Positions 1 to 9,200 of a stretch of 64,000 nucleotides of DNA are shown here, piece by piece. This DNA is from an uncultured Eubacteriales bacterium (GTDB lineage Bacteria; Bacillota; Clostridia; Monoglobales; Monoglobaceae). The notes beneath the pieces are model-generated. The model was not told where the DNA came from. It made no database searches and worked only from the letters and a program-made list of their open reading frames with translations. Position 1 is the stretch's first letter, and each line of letters begins with the position of its first letter. The position numbers were made by a program, and so were the translations under genes. The stretch lies in assembly GCA_958352815.1 (NCBI GenBank), contig CATWQA010000008.1:8342-72341 (forward strand). The letters run 5' to 3'.

Positions 1-18
1 CAAATCTTGCTTTATTTC

Positions 19-41
19 GACTTTCTTTTGCAAAGAAAGTC
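19..41 (-). terminator. hairpin after the last phage gene
   Basis: Inverted repeat GACTTTCTTT / AAAGAAAGTC with a very short loop, lying just downstream of the stop of the minus-strand phage gene that ends at 44. It lacks a clean U tract on the minus strand, so it is only a possible terminator; it may equally belong to the palindromic intergenic repeats of this genome. Confidence 0.3.
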
Positions 42-43
42 AA

Positions 44-1261
44 TCAATACCCAAACATATTTTGCAATATCAGCTGGTTTATTTTCTCCTGTGTCAGGCG
101 GTTATTCAGGTTCTCACCCACAAGCTGCGCCTCAAGGAGCTTGTTATAATATTGCAAATAAATCTGCTGCATTATATTCTCGTTCCGCATATTCTCGCTC
201 TCCAAATAGTTGGAGGTTGACTGCTGCCCGTTAAGGATTTCGGTCCAATCGTAATCCTGGGCGTTGTTTTTCTCTGCCCATGAATACTCCTGTGCGTTAA
301 ACAAGCTGTCCCAATACTTCTCAAAGGCAGCTGCGTCACGGTCAACATTGCTGCCTGCCGCCGAGTTAATATTGGCTATGGTCTTGTTGTTTGCGCTGTA
401 TGCATTGCCGTATGCCGTGTCATAGAGATCCACCATCTGTTCAAGCAGATCCAAGTCGGTTTTATAGCTGTCCGCATACCGCTCATATGCCTGCTGTGCA
501 AGCTCCGGGATCACGTTGGTAAGTTGGGACATGTAGTACTGCCCGGTTTGAGCCGCGGCGGTGACTGCTGCGGAGTTGGTATAGCCTCCGGTCAAGCCCG
601 AATACGCCGCCAGGGTGTCACGGGTAGCCCTGTTGCCCTCAATCATGTACTTGTTCCTGTACGCCTGATACACCGGGTCGCTGTCCGGGTCGTAGGAGAA
701 CTCAGACCTGTTCATTATAGACCTTGCCAGATTGTACGCCGGGTTTAAGTACTTGCTGTTGTACTCCCTTAAAATATCGTTGGGGGAGGACACATTCAGC
801 GAGTTGATGTAGTCATATACAGTGCTTTCCAAATTGTCTCTGAAAGTCCAGGACTTCCCCTCGTCGTCAATATAGAGCACGTTCAGCGGCGTTCCGCCGA
901 TAGTAACCGTTCCGTTGGTGTACCCCAACGCGTCCGCCGATAAGCCGTACTGCCCCGCATAGTTTGCAAAGGCGTCCGACACCTTGACGATAGGGTTGTT
1001 TGTCCCCGAATAGTAATTTACAAGACTTTGCTGTATTTCCTTTGGCGTGGCATAAGACACTCCCGCATCCTCGTCTATATAGACGGGCTTCATCAGGGTT
1101 TTTCCGCTTAGGGTGACGGTTTTGTCCCCCTCGTTGTAGCCTATCTTATCGTTGGATATGCCCATATTGTTAAGGGTCGCCCTAATCCCCACCGTTCCGT
1201 CAGAACGGGTGGGAACCTCTGTCTTTGTGTTGGTTTTGTACCTATCTGATATGCTTGACAT
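44..1261 (-). CDS. phage structural protein of unknown function (405 aa)
   Basis: A 405-aa protein, last of a run of minus-strand phage genes. The N-terminal 140 residues contain two imperfect repeats of a segment that ends in VTLSGKTLMKPVYIDEDAG and VTIGGTPLNVLYIDDEGK, resembling short repeats used for assembly in tail or connector-associated proteins. The C-terminal half is rich in Tyr, Asn, Gln and Ala and predicted helical, with few hydrophobic stretches. There is no signal peptide or membrane segment. The ATG at 1261 has a good Shine-Dalgarno (AGGAGG) and overlaps the upstream gene by 20 bases, as is usual for co-translated phage genes. The family cannot be named from sequence alone; a virion role is inferred from position downstream of the capsid gene. 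Confidence 0.6.
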   Translation of the reverse strand: MSSISDRYKTNTKTEVPTRSDGTVGIRATLNNMGISNDKIGYNEGDKTVTLSGKTLMKPVYIDEDAGVSYATPKEIQQSLVNYYSGTNNPIVKVSDAFANYAGQYGLSADALGYTNGTVTIGGTPLNVLYIDDEGKSWTFRDNLESTVYDYINSLNVSSPNDILREYNSKYLNPAYNLARSIMNRSEFSYDPDSDPVYQAYRNKYMIEGNRATRDTLAAYSGLTGGYTNSAAVTAAAQTGQYYMSQLTNVIPELAQQAYERYADSYKTDLDLLEQMVDLYDTAYGNAYSANNKTIANINSAAGSNVDRDAAAFEKYWDSLFNAQEYSWAEKNNAQDYDWTEILNGQQSTSNYLESENMRNENIMQQIYLQYYNKLLEAQLVGENLNNRLTQEKINQLILQNMFGY

Positions 1262-2942
1262 TTGTTCTACCTCCTGTGTACGTTATAATTTCAATGTCGT
1301 GAACCGTGGCTTTGCCTGTGCCCTCCAGCATAATTCTGAAGCTGTCGCACTTTTCAAATCGAACGGGGATTTTATGAACCATAAACCCCTTGCCGGATAT
1401 TTCTCCCCACAGCTCAAAATCGTCGTCGTCCGCCGCGTGATATACTTTAACTTGGGTTTCGTCCTCTGCTTCAAGGCGGATATAGATGGCGTTTGCACCC
1501 TTGAAGTCAAAATCGTCAAGGGTGAACTTTTTGGATACCACGCACCAGCTTATCACCTCGTCGCTGTCCTCCGCTCCAAATCTAAACATTTCGCTGCGGG
1601 TCACGCCGTACAGGAACTCCTCGTGTCTCACAAAATCCACAAAAGCCGTGTCGTCCTCCTTGTGCCACAGGTTGTATTCGGGGGTGTACACAAGCAGCTC
1701 ACTGTTTCCCTTATCGTCAGAGGCACAGGCGTAGTAACGCTGTCCGTCCGTGCCGCTTTTGCAGGTCTTGTACACCTTGCGTATGGGATAGCTGATTTTT
1801 TCGGGCTCGCCGCCGCTGTACTCATAAAACCCGTCTGCTGCCATGTAGTACAGCACGCCGCCCACCTCCGCTATGCTCTTCCCGTCCACGGCTCCGCTTA
1901 GAGTCTGCTTGGGTATGGAAAAGTTTAAGGGCGAGTCCCCGTATATATGGTGAATATAATTCCGCTTAAAAGCCACCACCGCCGTCCTGTAGCTCACTAT
2001 TCCGGTGAACTCTCCCGGAGTGCCGATTTCGCTGTACCAGCTGTCGTCGCTTAATCCCTGAAAGGAGTTAAAATTAAAGCAGTCCCCCAGCTTTGAAGCG
2101 TATATATGCTCCCCGTCGGCTGAGGTTCCGAAAAGACGGTTGTTGTGCACGCAGGCACAGGATATGTCGGGAATATGTATCTCAATCTTTACCTCCCCCG
2201 CCTCTGTGGCATTCTCAAATAAGCCGTACTCTCCCGTTTTGGTGTACATAACCAAATTCAGCTTGGTCTCACTTACCTCATCAACCACCATGCTGACAAT
2301 GGCAGTCTCGCTTGCGTATTCCTTCCTGGAGTCAATAACCACAGTGTTGTTCTGCCGGTTGGAGCAGCCCGATATAACAACGCTGTCTCCTGCCTCAAAG
2401 TAGTCGTCAAAGTCAGCTCCGCTTTTCTGGATATATGCGGTGTACGCCCCGCTGATCTCGTTATATGAGGAGTAAAACTTAACTCCGCTCAGGCTGACGC
2501 TTTTTCCCATGTTCCGCAGGCTGCCGTAAACCTCTCCCGTGTCAGGTTCGGGCAGGTACCTGTAATATACCTTGTCGGGGAAGATACAAATGTTGCCGTT
2601 AAAGTCCACAATAGACTTTTCGCCGCTTGTGAGCTTTATATTGGTTACGGCATTTCCCTTGTAGTAAAAGTACCCTCCTGCAACGCCTGTAAAGGAGCTG
2701 AGCTTCCCCTTTTCATATTCCGGCAACGCCACGGCAGTTATATTGCTGACCGACGCAACATGCTGCCGCGGCTTTCGGGGCGTTAAACAGGGAACACTGT
2801 CGGAGGACATATTATACATCTCAGATAGCTGTCTGTCGTCAATCTTATCTCTTTGGTCGTATCCGAAAAAGCTCAGAATATCAACCTTTTCATTTTTCTT
2901 GCTTGCGCCGCCGAGGGCGTTTGCCGGAAGATACATCTTCAT
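1242..2942 (-). CDS. phage virion protein, probably tail or stopper related (566 aa)
   Basis: A 566-aa soluble, beta-rich protein starting MKMYLPANALGG, preceded by AGGAGG eight bases before the ATG. Residues about 250-480 carry spaced aromatic and Gly-Asp motifs (SCACVHNNRLFGTSADG, GVLYYMAADGFYEYSGGE, GQRYYACASDDKGNSELL) that look like successive blades of a beta-propeller, a fold known from some phage tail and adsorption proteins. It sits between a putative connector-type gene (upstream) and the 405-aa protein (downstream) in a compact structural block. No enzymatic motif is seen. Propeller fold and virion role are inference from repeat pattern and context. Confidence 0.6.
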   Translation of the reverse strand: MKMYLPANALGGASKKNEKVDILSFFGYDQRDKIDDRQLSEMYNMSSDSVPCLTPRKPRQHVASVSNITAVALPEYEKGKLSSFTGVAGGYFYYKGNAVTNIKLTSGEKSIVDFNGNICIFPDKVYYRYLPEPDTGEVYGSLRNMGKSVSLSGVKFYSSYNEISGAYTAYIQKSGADFDDYFEAGDSVVISGCSNRQNNTVVIDSRKEYASETAIVSMVVDEVSETKLNLVMYTKTGEYGLFENATEAGEVKIEIHIPDISCACVHNNRLFGTSADGEHIYASKLGDCFNFNSFQGLSDDSWYSEIGTPGEFTGIVSYRTAVVAFKRNYIHHIYGDSPLNFSIPKQTLSGAVDGKSIAEVGGVLYYMAADGFYEYSGGEPEKISYPIRKVYKTCKSGTDGQRYYACASDDKGNSELLVYTPEYNLWHKEDDTAFVDFVRHEEFLYGVTRSEMFRFGAEDSDEVISWCVVSKKFTLDDFDFKGANAIYIRLEAEDETQVKVYHAADDDDFELWGEISGKGFMVHKIPVRFEKCDSFRIMLEGTGKATVHDIEIITYTGGRTNVKHIR

Positions 2943-2957
2943 TCCTCCTATTGTATT

Positions 2958-3758
2958 TTATCCGATTGTCCAGTAGTTTTTAAACCGCGCTATGTCGTTC
3001 ATGGGGCTCCGATTTTTGTAGTCTCTCTTGTATTCGTCATAGATTGCGTTGTACTGGCTCATATGGGCGGCATATGTGTCATAGTCATGCTGATACAACG
3101 CCATCTTTGCCAAAAGGTACTCTATGTACATTCTGTCGTAGGGGGCTTCCACCTGGGTCTCATCGTCTATGACCCGCCTTATGGCAAGGCATGCTTCGGT
3201 CTGGGGCGTGAACAGCTCGTCGGATATGAGCAAGTACTCTCCGTTGTTCTCAAGGACGTAGGTCTCATAAGCGTCGCTCCAGTCCGGCTCCTTGTCAAGG
3301 CTGTCAATGAGCTTGCACTGTATAAAGTCCCCCTCAAGGAAGGGCAGCTCAGAGCCGTAAATTGCGCTTTCCGCCAGATTAAAGCTGCCCCGTATATCCA
3401 AGTCCTCAATTTCCTTGGGGGTGGTCAGGTAGACCACCTTCATTATCTGAGGCATGGTTGAGGAAAGCCCAAACCGCCTTAAAAGCTCGTCGCTGCCCAA
3501 ATAGGGCAGGCTGCGCAGGTCAACCTTGTCCACAAGGCAGCCGCCCACATACACGCTTTCCACATCGTCAACCGATATGTCGTCAGGCAGCTCCAGCTCC
3601 TTTGCGCAGGTCACCAAAGTTTCTATAACGTCGTAATACTTCTTAACGCTGCGGCGCAGGGAGAGAGATACCTCGTTGCACCAGCTTAGCTTTTCGTCAA
3701 GCGTGAATTGGTTAGGGCTGAGAGCGTCCGCTGCGGCAATGGCTTCGGTTATTTTCAT
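2958..3758 (-). CDS. phage protein, possible head-tail connector or adaptor (266 aa)
   Basis: A soluble, acidic, largely helical protein of about 266 aa with no recognised motif. It lies two genes downstream of the major capsid gene, where tailed phages usually carry head-completion and adaptor proteins, so a connector role is a reasonable guess and no more. A GTG at 3767 would extend it by three residues, but the AAAGGAC Shine-Dalgarno is too close to that GTG and well spaced for the ATG at 3758, so the ATG is preferred. Confidence 0.5.
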   Translation of the reverse strand: MKITEAIAAADALSPNQFTLDEKLSWCNEVSLSLRRSVKKYYDVIETLVTCAKELELPDDISVDDVESVYVGGCLVDKVDLRSLPYLGSDELLRRFGLSSTMPQIMKVVYLTTPKEIEDLDIRGSFNLAESAIYGSELPFLEGDFIQCKLIDSLDKEPDWSDAYETYVLENNGEYLLISDELFTPQTEACLAIRRVIDDETQVEAPYDRMYIEYLLAKMALYQHDYDTYAAHMSQYNAIYDEYKRDYKNRSPMNDIARFKNYWTIG

Positions 3759-3774
3759 CAGGCTCACCGTCCTT

Positions 3775-4023
3775 TTAAGCCTCTTTCAGGCTTTCTATAT
3801 ACTTCTCGGCGGCAAGCTCCTGCTTATGGCTGCGCTCAACGGTCAGAGCCACCTTTCTGGGCACCATAACCGAAACGCCTCTCTTAATCTGATAATTCGT
3901 TCCGTTCACGGTTACAGTCAGGTCGTCCTTGCGCTTCCAGTTGTCCTTAACCAGCATAATTGGAACGGGCTCGTTATAAAACTCCTCCAATTCCTGCTCG
4001 TATGTCTTTTTTGTCTTTGTCAT
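3775..4023 (-). CDS. small phage protein between capsid and connector genes (82 aa)
   Basis: A basic-acidic 82-aa protein (starts MTKTKKTYEQELEEFYNEPV) with a central beta-strand pattern (DLTVTVNGTNYQIKRGVSV) and a helical C-terminus. Small proteins of this kind often directly follow N4-gp56-type capsid genes, but the function is unknown. The ATG at 4023 is favoured over a GTG three codons upstream because GGGAGGTG lies at the right distance. Sixteen bases separate it from the upstream capsid gene. Confidence 0.55.
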   Translation of the reverse strand: MTKTKKTYEQELEEFYNEPVPIMLVKDNWKRKDDLTVTVNGTNYQIKRGVSVMVPRKVALTVERSHKQELAAEKYIESLKEA

Positions 4024-4039
4024 TTTTCGCACCTCCCGA

Positions 4040-5272
4040 TTAGTAGCTGCAGGTGGTCTCGACCCTTACCATGAACTCCGGCGAGAGAATTTCCGCCGTC
4101 TGGGTTGCTTTCCAGCCCACAGTGCTTCTCTGGTCGAGAGGGTCGCCCGTACCTGCGCTGCCCTTCTGCTTAATAAGTGTTTCCAAACCGCCGCCTGCAA
4201 TGTTTGTTACGCCGTAGGCATTCTGTCCGATAAAGAGGGTGGAATATATATCCCTGCCGTCCTTTCCCGCGCCTGACGGGTATATAACAGAGCCTGCCGT
4301 AATTGTGTTGCTTAATGCTTCCGAAACGGTGATGGTTGCGCTGCCTGCCGCGCCCGCCTTTGCGGAGGACACGGTGTAGTCAAAGCCGTTTATCTGTATG
4401 CCCTTGCCGGAGAGAGCTGTGGCGTCGCTTGATGCGATTTCCTCAGCCACGGTAATTGTCTTTCCGCTTACGGCCGCAACCGTCAGGCTCTCCGGGTCGC
4501 CTGTCTCGATGTTGTCAATTGAACGCAGGGGGTCGGCTCTGAAAATCTTTGCCTCTGTTGACTCCACAAACACAACTCCGTGAATTTTTCCGATTGTACC
4601 GTTGTACCAATCCTTGGGGTCAACGTTCTGCTTAACCTCTTTCCAATCCGGGTCGTTTGTCAGGTCGTTGGCAACATCCGGATGGATAATCGCCACATAG
4701 CAGCCGTCCTTCATGGGCTGAGCATTGTTGCGCTTTAGCGTGGCAACAGCCCGCTTAACCGCCGCAACGCTGAGATAGTCGTTGTTTGAAGCGGCGCCGC
4801 CCACCAGAACGTTTCTGTCCGCCTTGCCGTTGCCGTACTGCACATTTGTTCCCGCATTGATTTTCTCGCGGATAACCGTGTCAAGAGTTCTTCCTGCCTG
4901 GTCACCCAGAACGTTCTGGGTCTCAACAATAACGTTGTCAATAGCGGAAAGGGTCAGCATGTCCGACAGGGTTACGTAGTCGCCGTACTGCTCAACGGTA
5001 GACTCAACAGTGGTAACGTTGAGCTGGTTGCCCTTGGGGGTAACGCCCTCTGTCAGAGGCTTTAAAGCCTTGGGCAGAGGGCTGAAGCGGCGGAACTCGA
5101 TTGTCTTGCCGGAGCCCTTAGGGATAGGCTTGCTCTGTCCAAACTGAGCATGGACAAGCTTGGGGCTGGCAAATCTTATCATCTGCCTGTCATAATAGGC
5201 TTTCATTTCGGGCGTAATGTTGTTGCCCGTGTTGTTTGTTGAAGTTGTCTGCGTATTATAATTTATACTCAT
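4040..5272 (-). CDS. N4-gp56 family major capsid protein (410 aa)
   Basis: Recognised as a major capsid protein of the N4 gp56 type. The N-terminus has the hallmark order: a Thr/Asn-rich start, then MKAYYDRQMIRFASPKLVH, then GSGKTIEFRRFSPLPKA and LTEGVTPKGNQLNVTTV, followed by YGDYVTLSDMLTLSAID, and GCYVAIIHPDVANDLTNDPDW in the middle. Residues about 265-340 form a small Gly/Ala/Thr-rich beta domain (TVAAVSGKTITVAEEI...) that looks like an inserted or decorating domain. The C-terminus (GWKATQTAEILSPEFMVRVETT) matches the family end. The protein builds the icosahedral shell. The ATG at 5272 follows an AGGAGG. It is intact, so the region may belong to a functional prophage that continues beyond the window. 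Confidence 0.88.
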   Translation of the reverse strand: MSINYNTQTTSTNNTGNNITPEMKAYYDRQMIRFASPKLVHAQFGQSKPIPKGSGKTIEFRRFSPLPKALKPLTEGVTPKGNQLNVTTVESTVEQYGDYVTLSDMLTLSAIDNVIVETQNVLGDQAGRTLDTVIREKINAGTNVQYGNGKADRNVLVGGAASNNDYLSVAAVKRAVATLKRNNAQPMKDGCYVAIIHPDVANDLTNDPDWKEVKQNVDPKDWYNGTIGKIHGVVFVESTEAKIFRADPLRSIDNIETGDPESLTVAAVSGKTITVAEEIASSDATALSGKGIQINGFDYTVSSAKAGAAGSATITVSEALSNTITAGSVIYPSGAGKDGRDIYSTLFIGQNAYGVTNIAGGGLETLIKQKGSAGTGDPLDQRSTVGWKATQTAEILSPEFMVRVETTCSY

Positions 5273-5312
5273 TTAAAATACCTCCTGTAAAATTTGAAAT
5301 TTAGCCCTAAAT

Positions 5313-5801
5313 CTAAAACGAAATCTTTTCGCCCTTGCGCACGCGTCTTACTATGTCGTCAACCTCCTCGTCTGACAGCTCCGAGGGGTTCTTTTTAAGC
5401 ATTCCGCTGCCTCCGGGTCTGGCAGTTCCGTTTTCGGCAATTCTTCTTTCAGGAACCGCCGAATTAGCTTGCCTATCATTTCTGTGAACCAGATAGTATG
5501 CGTCCTCAACCGACAAGCCGTTGCCCCAAACGTAGGTGCAGAAATCCGGGTTGTTCAGCTCGCGGCGAATGTCAAAATTCGGATTCTTCCGCGAGAACTC
5601 CGCCACCTGTGCGTCAATCTCCTCGTTGCGGCGGCTGATGTACGCCTCTAAGCTCTCGGGGGAGTCGCCCTGCCCTTCCATAGGCGCCCTCTGCCCGTTC
5701 TGCTGAGGGCTTTCCTGAGGGGGCGCCTCCTCCTGCGCCTTCGCATATCCCGAATAATCGGGGTCTCTATACCTCTGCCTTTTGTTTCCTAATCCAAGCA
5801 T
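5313..5801 (-). CDS. phage protein upstream of capsid gene, scaffold-like (162 aa)
   Basis: A hydrophilic 162-aa protein directly upstream of the capsid gene. It has a Pro/Gln-rich N-terminal third (QEEAPPQESPQQNGQRAP), a helical middle (AYISRRNEEIDAQVAEFSRK) and a charged C-terminus ending in VRRVRKGEKISF. The place in the order and the charged helical composition are those of scaffolding proteins, which assist capsid assembly and then leave, but no family signature is visible. The ATG at 5801 has AAGGAG six bases upstream; a further ATG at 5819 overlaps that Shine-Dalgarno and is not preferred. Confidence 0.5.
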   Translation of the reverse strand: MLGLGNKRQRYRDPDYSGYAKAQEEAPPQESPQQNGQRAPMEGQGDSPESLEAYISRRNEEIDAQVAEFSRKNPNFDIRRELNNPDFCTYVWGNGLSVEDAYYLVHRNDRQANSAVPERRIAENGTARPGGSGMLKKNPSELSDEEVDDIVRRVRKGEKISF

Positions 5802-5921
5802 ATTTAATGCTCCTTTCAATAATATTTGCTAAGCGCTGCTTAACATATTTTTATTATATTGGATAAGGGGTGCCAATGCATGACATAAGGGATTTCACTG
5901 CCCCGTTAGCGAACGGGGCAA

Positions 5922-5966
5922 GCAAGCACGGCAGGTCGCCGTAGGCGACACTTGAGGCGCGCAGTC
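5922..5966. repeat. 45-bp intergenic repeat, copy 1
   Basis: Matches the reverse complement of 42562-42606 over 45 bases with only a few differences. The core is the palindrome GTCGCCGTAGGCGAC. It lies in the gap between the phage block and the first pectinesterase gene. Confidence 0.8.
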
Positions 5967-5980
5967 GCGGGCGGACGCTG

Positions 5981-6040
5981 ATTATCCCAATTAATTTATA
6001 TTCTCACATTGGTATGCCTGTCGCCCGCCCCGTTGCGCTT
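5981..6040. repeat. GC-rich hairpin repeat with AT-rich flank, copy 1
   Basis: A conserved flank (ATTATCCC..., then TTCTCACATTGGT) followed by GTCGCCCGCCCCGTTGCGC. Here only the left arm of the hairpin is present; the right side is replaced by the short structured repeat that follows. Confidence 0.75.
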
Positions 6041-6074
6041 TATCGGCAACAACTTAGGAATGTTATTGCCGATA
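6041..6074. repeat. short form of the 93-bp structured repeat
   Basis: TATCGGCAACAACTTAGGA continues to an inverted copy TTGCCGATA, so only the two outer ends of the longer repeat seen at 14582-14674 and 42268-42360 are present. It looks like an internally deleted copy. Confidence 0.6.
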
Positions 6075-6170
6075 AAAATGGCGCCCGCCGAACCGGGTAT
6101 TTAAAAATATCCAAGCTCGGTTATTTTGAGTCTCACACAAAATGGATAATAAACCCCTTTTTAGGCACAC

Positions 6171-6206
6171 AAAAAATCCCTCGGAAATAAATTCCCGAGG
6201 GATTTT
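6171..6206 (-). terminator. intrinsic terminator of the SLH pectinesterase gene
   Basis: On the minus strand, AAAATCCCTCGG pairs with CCGAGGGATTTT around a 10-base loop and is followed by a T run. It lies 75 bases beyond the stop codon of the large gene. Confidence 0.85.
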
Positions 6207-6280
6207 CGTATACATTTTAACCGGATAACATTCATTTCAACATACTGCTAATCCGATATTCCAATCTTTAGTACAATATT

Positions 6281-9200
6281 CTATTCAAATATTATGTACC
6301 AATAGTTTCCGAGATAACCGGTTCCGCTATCGGCAGCGTTCACTGTGATGGTAACACTGTCGCTTCCTGTAAAGCTGATATTGCTTAAATCAAGCTCAGA
6401 AACATAGAATCTTGTTCCGGCAGCTTTGAAATTGCTAATTGCGGCATCCGAAGTAATATCTGTTCTGTCTCCGCTTGCCTGATTCACAGTGAGTGTTACA
6501 GCCGGCTTTCCCGAAATTGTAGATACAACCTTTGCCGAAGAAACATCAGACGGAACTTCAGCGCTTTCCCATGTTGCTGCCGCACCATCCTTAACATAGT
6601 TCATAAGCTTGATATCTTTATCCATTTGTATTCTTTCTCCGCTGTTATTAGCTACAGTGGAATCGCCTAAGTACAATATAGCTTTTGTTGTATCTTTCTG
6701 CGCAAACTTAGGAGTCACGATATATTTTTCGGCTCCCTCAATCCCCGTAAAGGTATATACGCCGTCAGCGCCGCTTACCGTAACAGGAGTCTCGCCGCTC
6801 GCCGTAACCGCCTTACATTCAGGAGTCTGCGCCTCAAAGCCGTAATAAGCTGTTTCCGTTACGGTAATCGTTTCACCGGTGTTTACAACTGTTGAGCTCA
6901 GAGCTGCTTCTCCGCCCTCATAGGTTGTCTTTGTTTCCGGAATGCTTATTTCTACCGGAATTCCCTTTGCTTTTAATACAACGTCTGTTCCGCTGAGTTC
7001 AACATCCCACGCGTTATTTTCAGCCAGATTAATCTTGCTTATATCACTTACGTTTTTGGCTATAACCAATCCGGCTGTGTTTTTGGTTGTTGTGTAGAGC
7101 TCTACGTTAATAGGGTCGCCGGTGTAACCATCAAGGTCGATAACCGTATGACTGCCTTCTTCTTTTATATAGCCCGCGTGCACCTTAGCATTGACAGCCG
7201 CCGCACCCGTTATCTTGGTAATGTCCTCATTATTTGAATTTGTGTAGTTAAGATACGCGCTTCCGCCGTTTACGGTTGCACCGTTAATCTGAATTTCCTG
7301 TCCGCTTCCGTTCCAATCGGTTCTGACAATGCTGAATTCATCTGCGGTTTCAGCCTCGCTGTAATCAAGAGTTACGCCGGAGTTTGCGATAAACTTGCCG
7401 TTTGCACCTGTGATTGCAAACATATGCTTTCTTCCATAACCGGAAGTAGCCGAACTTGTACCCTTAAAGGTAATATTTCCGTCAAGAGTTATGGCAGCGC
7501 CCCCGGGAATCTTAATACATTTTCCCTGAGTTACCGTGACTCCGGTCGCTGCGTCAGACGTCACTTTCACAGAGCTTTTTATTTCAATCTGATCTGAACC
7601 GTCGGCAATTACCACATCCTTGTGCAGGGTAATTACTGCATTTGCTGCATTTGCAGGAATTGCAGCCAGCAACTCCTCGAAAGTTCCGTTTTGCGCTTCG
7701 CCGCCGTCATAGGACAGAGTTGCTTCATACTGGGGTTGATCCGGCGTTGCCGTTGCTGTAGGAACGGGCGTTGCCGTAGGCTCCTCAGTTGCGGGAGGGG
7801 TAGGGACAACTGCTTCTCCCGGTGTATATGTATACTCAACGCTATACAAGTTTGCTGATGTTCCCGATGCATAGAACAAATAATCATGTCCTGCTATCAA
7901 ATCATACTCAAATGTTGTAACAGCCTTAACATCGGGTGTCACCGAGTGTACTTCTTTATCGTCGGTGTTATCCCATAATCTCATTGTCTTGGTCTTATCA
8001 ATGCCCACCTTTGCTGTGAATGTACCACTCTGTATCGCCTTTATAACAACACTTGTATTATCTGCTTTAATATTCGCGTTATTAATGTCGTCGATATGCG
8101 CCTTAATTGTCGCATTACCTCTGAAAGGAATTCTGCTCTTATATGTTGCCGTGTCATAGTTGCTATCAACATTTTCTGCGACTGTAACTGCACCTGTTGT
8201 GTACATATCAACGCCGTCGTTCTTAATCAGAGTAGCATTAGCAGCCAGGGTTGTTCCCGATGCGGGAGCTGTGTATGAAGCCGTTACGGGTTCTGCCGGC
8301 ACATTTGTTGGTGTTGCTGTTGCGGGAGCCGCAGTTGCTGTTGCCGTGGGAGCCGGTGTTGCCGGAGCAGCTGTTGCTGTCGCCGTAGGAACGGGAGTCT
8401 CACCGCCGATTGTTACCTGCATATCAGCAAAGTAAGCAACATCATCGCCTCTGGCAATCAATCTGATCTGCTTTAAGTTCTTGTCAATGCCGTCAATTGC
8501 TGCCATTGACTGATTAAGAACCTGCTCGCCTGCTGCGTTATTAACCGTTACAGTGATAAACTCATTTGTGTCCGCCTTGTCGTAATCAAGAGCAATTTTG
8601 ATATCATACCAGCCTGCTGCTGTTCCTGCCAAGCTATCACCTGCAACAGTTGATGATCCCAATGCCGGACCTACGCAGAGTGTTCCGCTGCTTGTGTTGT
8701 TAATAACCTCTGCAAATACTGCGCTTTTGGTATTCTTGTTATCCTGATAATTGCTTCCGTTTTCGTTCTCAAGGTAAATTCTAAAGATACTCGTTGCAGG
8801 ATCAATCCATACGCTTGTCGTAAATTCTACCTTTCCTGTTGAAACCGCTTCGTCAAGAGTCGTATAGGCATTTCTCTTTCTAACAAACAGAGACTCCTTG
8901 CCCTCATACTCAACAACTTCAATATTACCGTCAGTATTATTCTCACCTGCCTGTCCTACCTTCCAGTCTGAATACTTGCCTGCAGCCTGCGTGCTATTAA
9001 CTCTCAGATAGGGGAGCCAGAAACGTGCGTTAGCGGAAGCTCCGTTTGTTGATGACTCAAATGAGATTGTAAGGGTTGTTGCTTCGCCTTCGTAGCTTAC
9101 GACAACCTTGCTGCCGTTGCTTTCATAGCATCCGTAAGTGCCGTTGCCGCCGGCTGTGAGAGGCTGGCTCGATCCGACAATATCGTCCACCTCACCAACA

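Noticed and set aside
6600..6680. An SGNH/GDS esterase at the C-terminus of the large protein (YLGDSTVANNSGER)
   Set aside because: Only the first block resembles GDS esterases; about 120 residues remain and no Gly, Asn or Asp-x-x-His blocks follow, so an enzyme domain cannot be supported.
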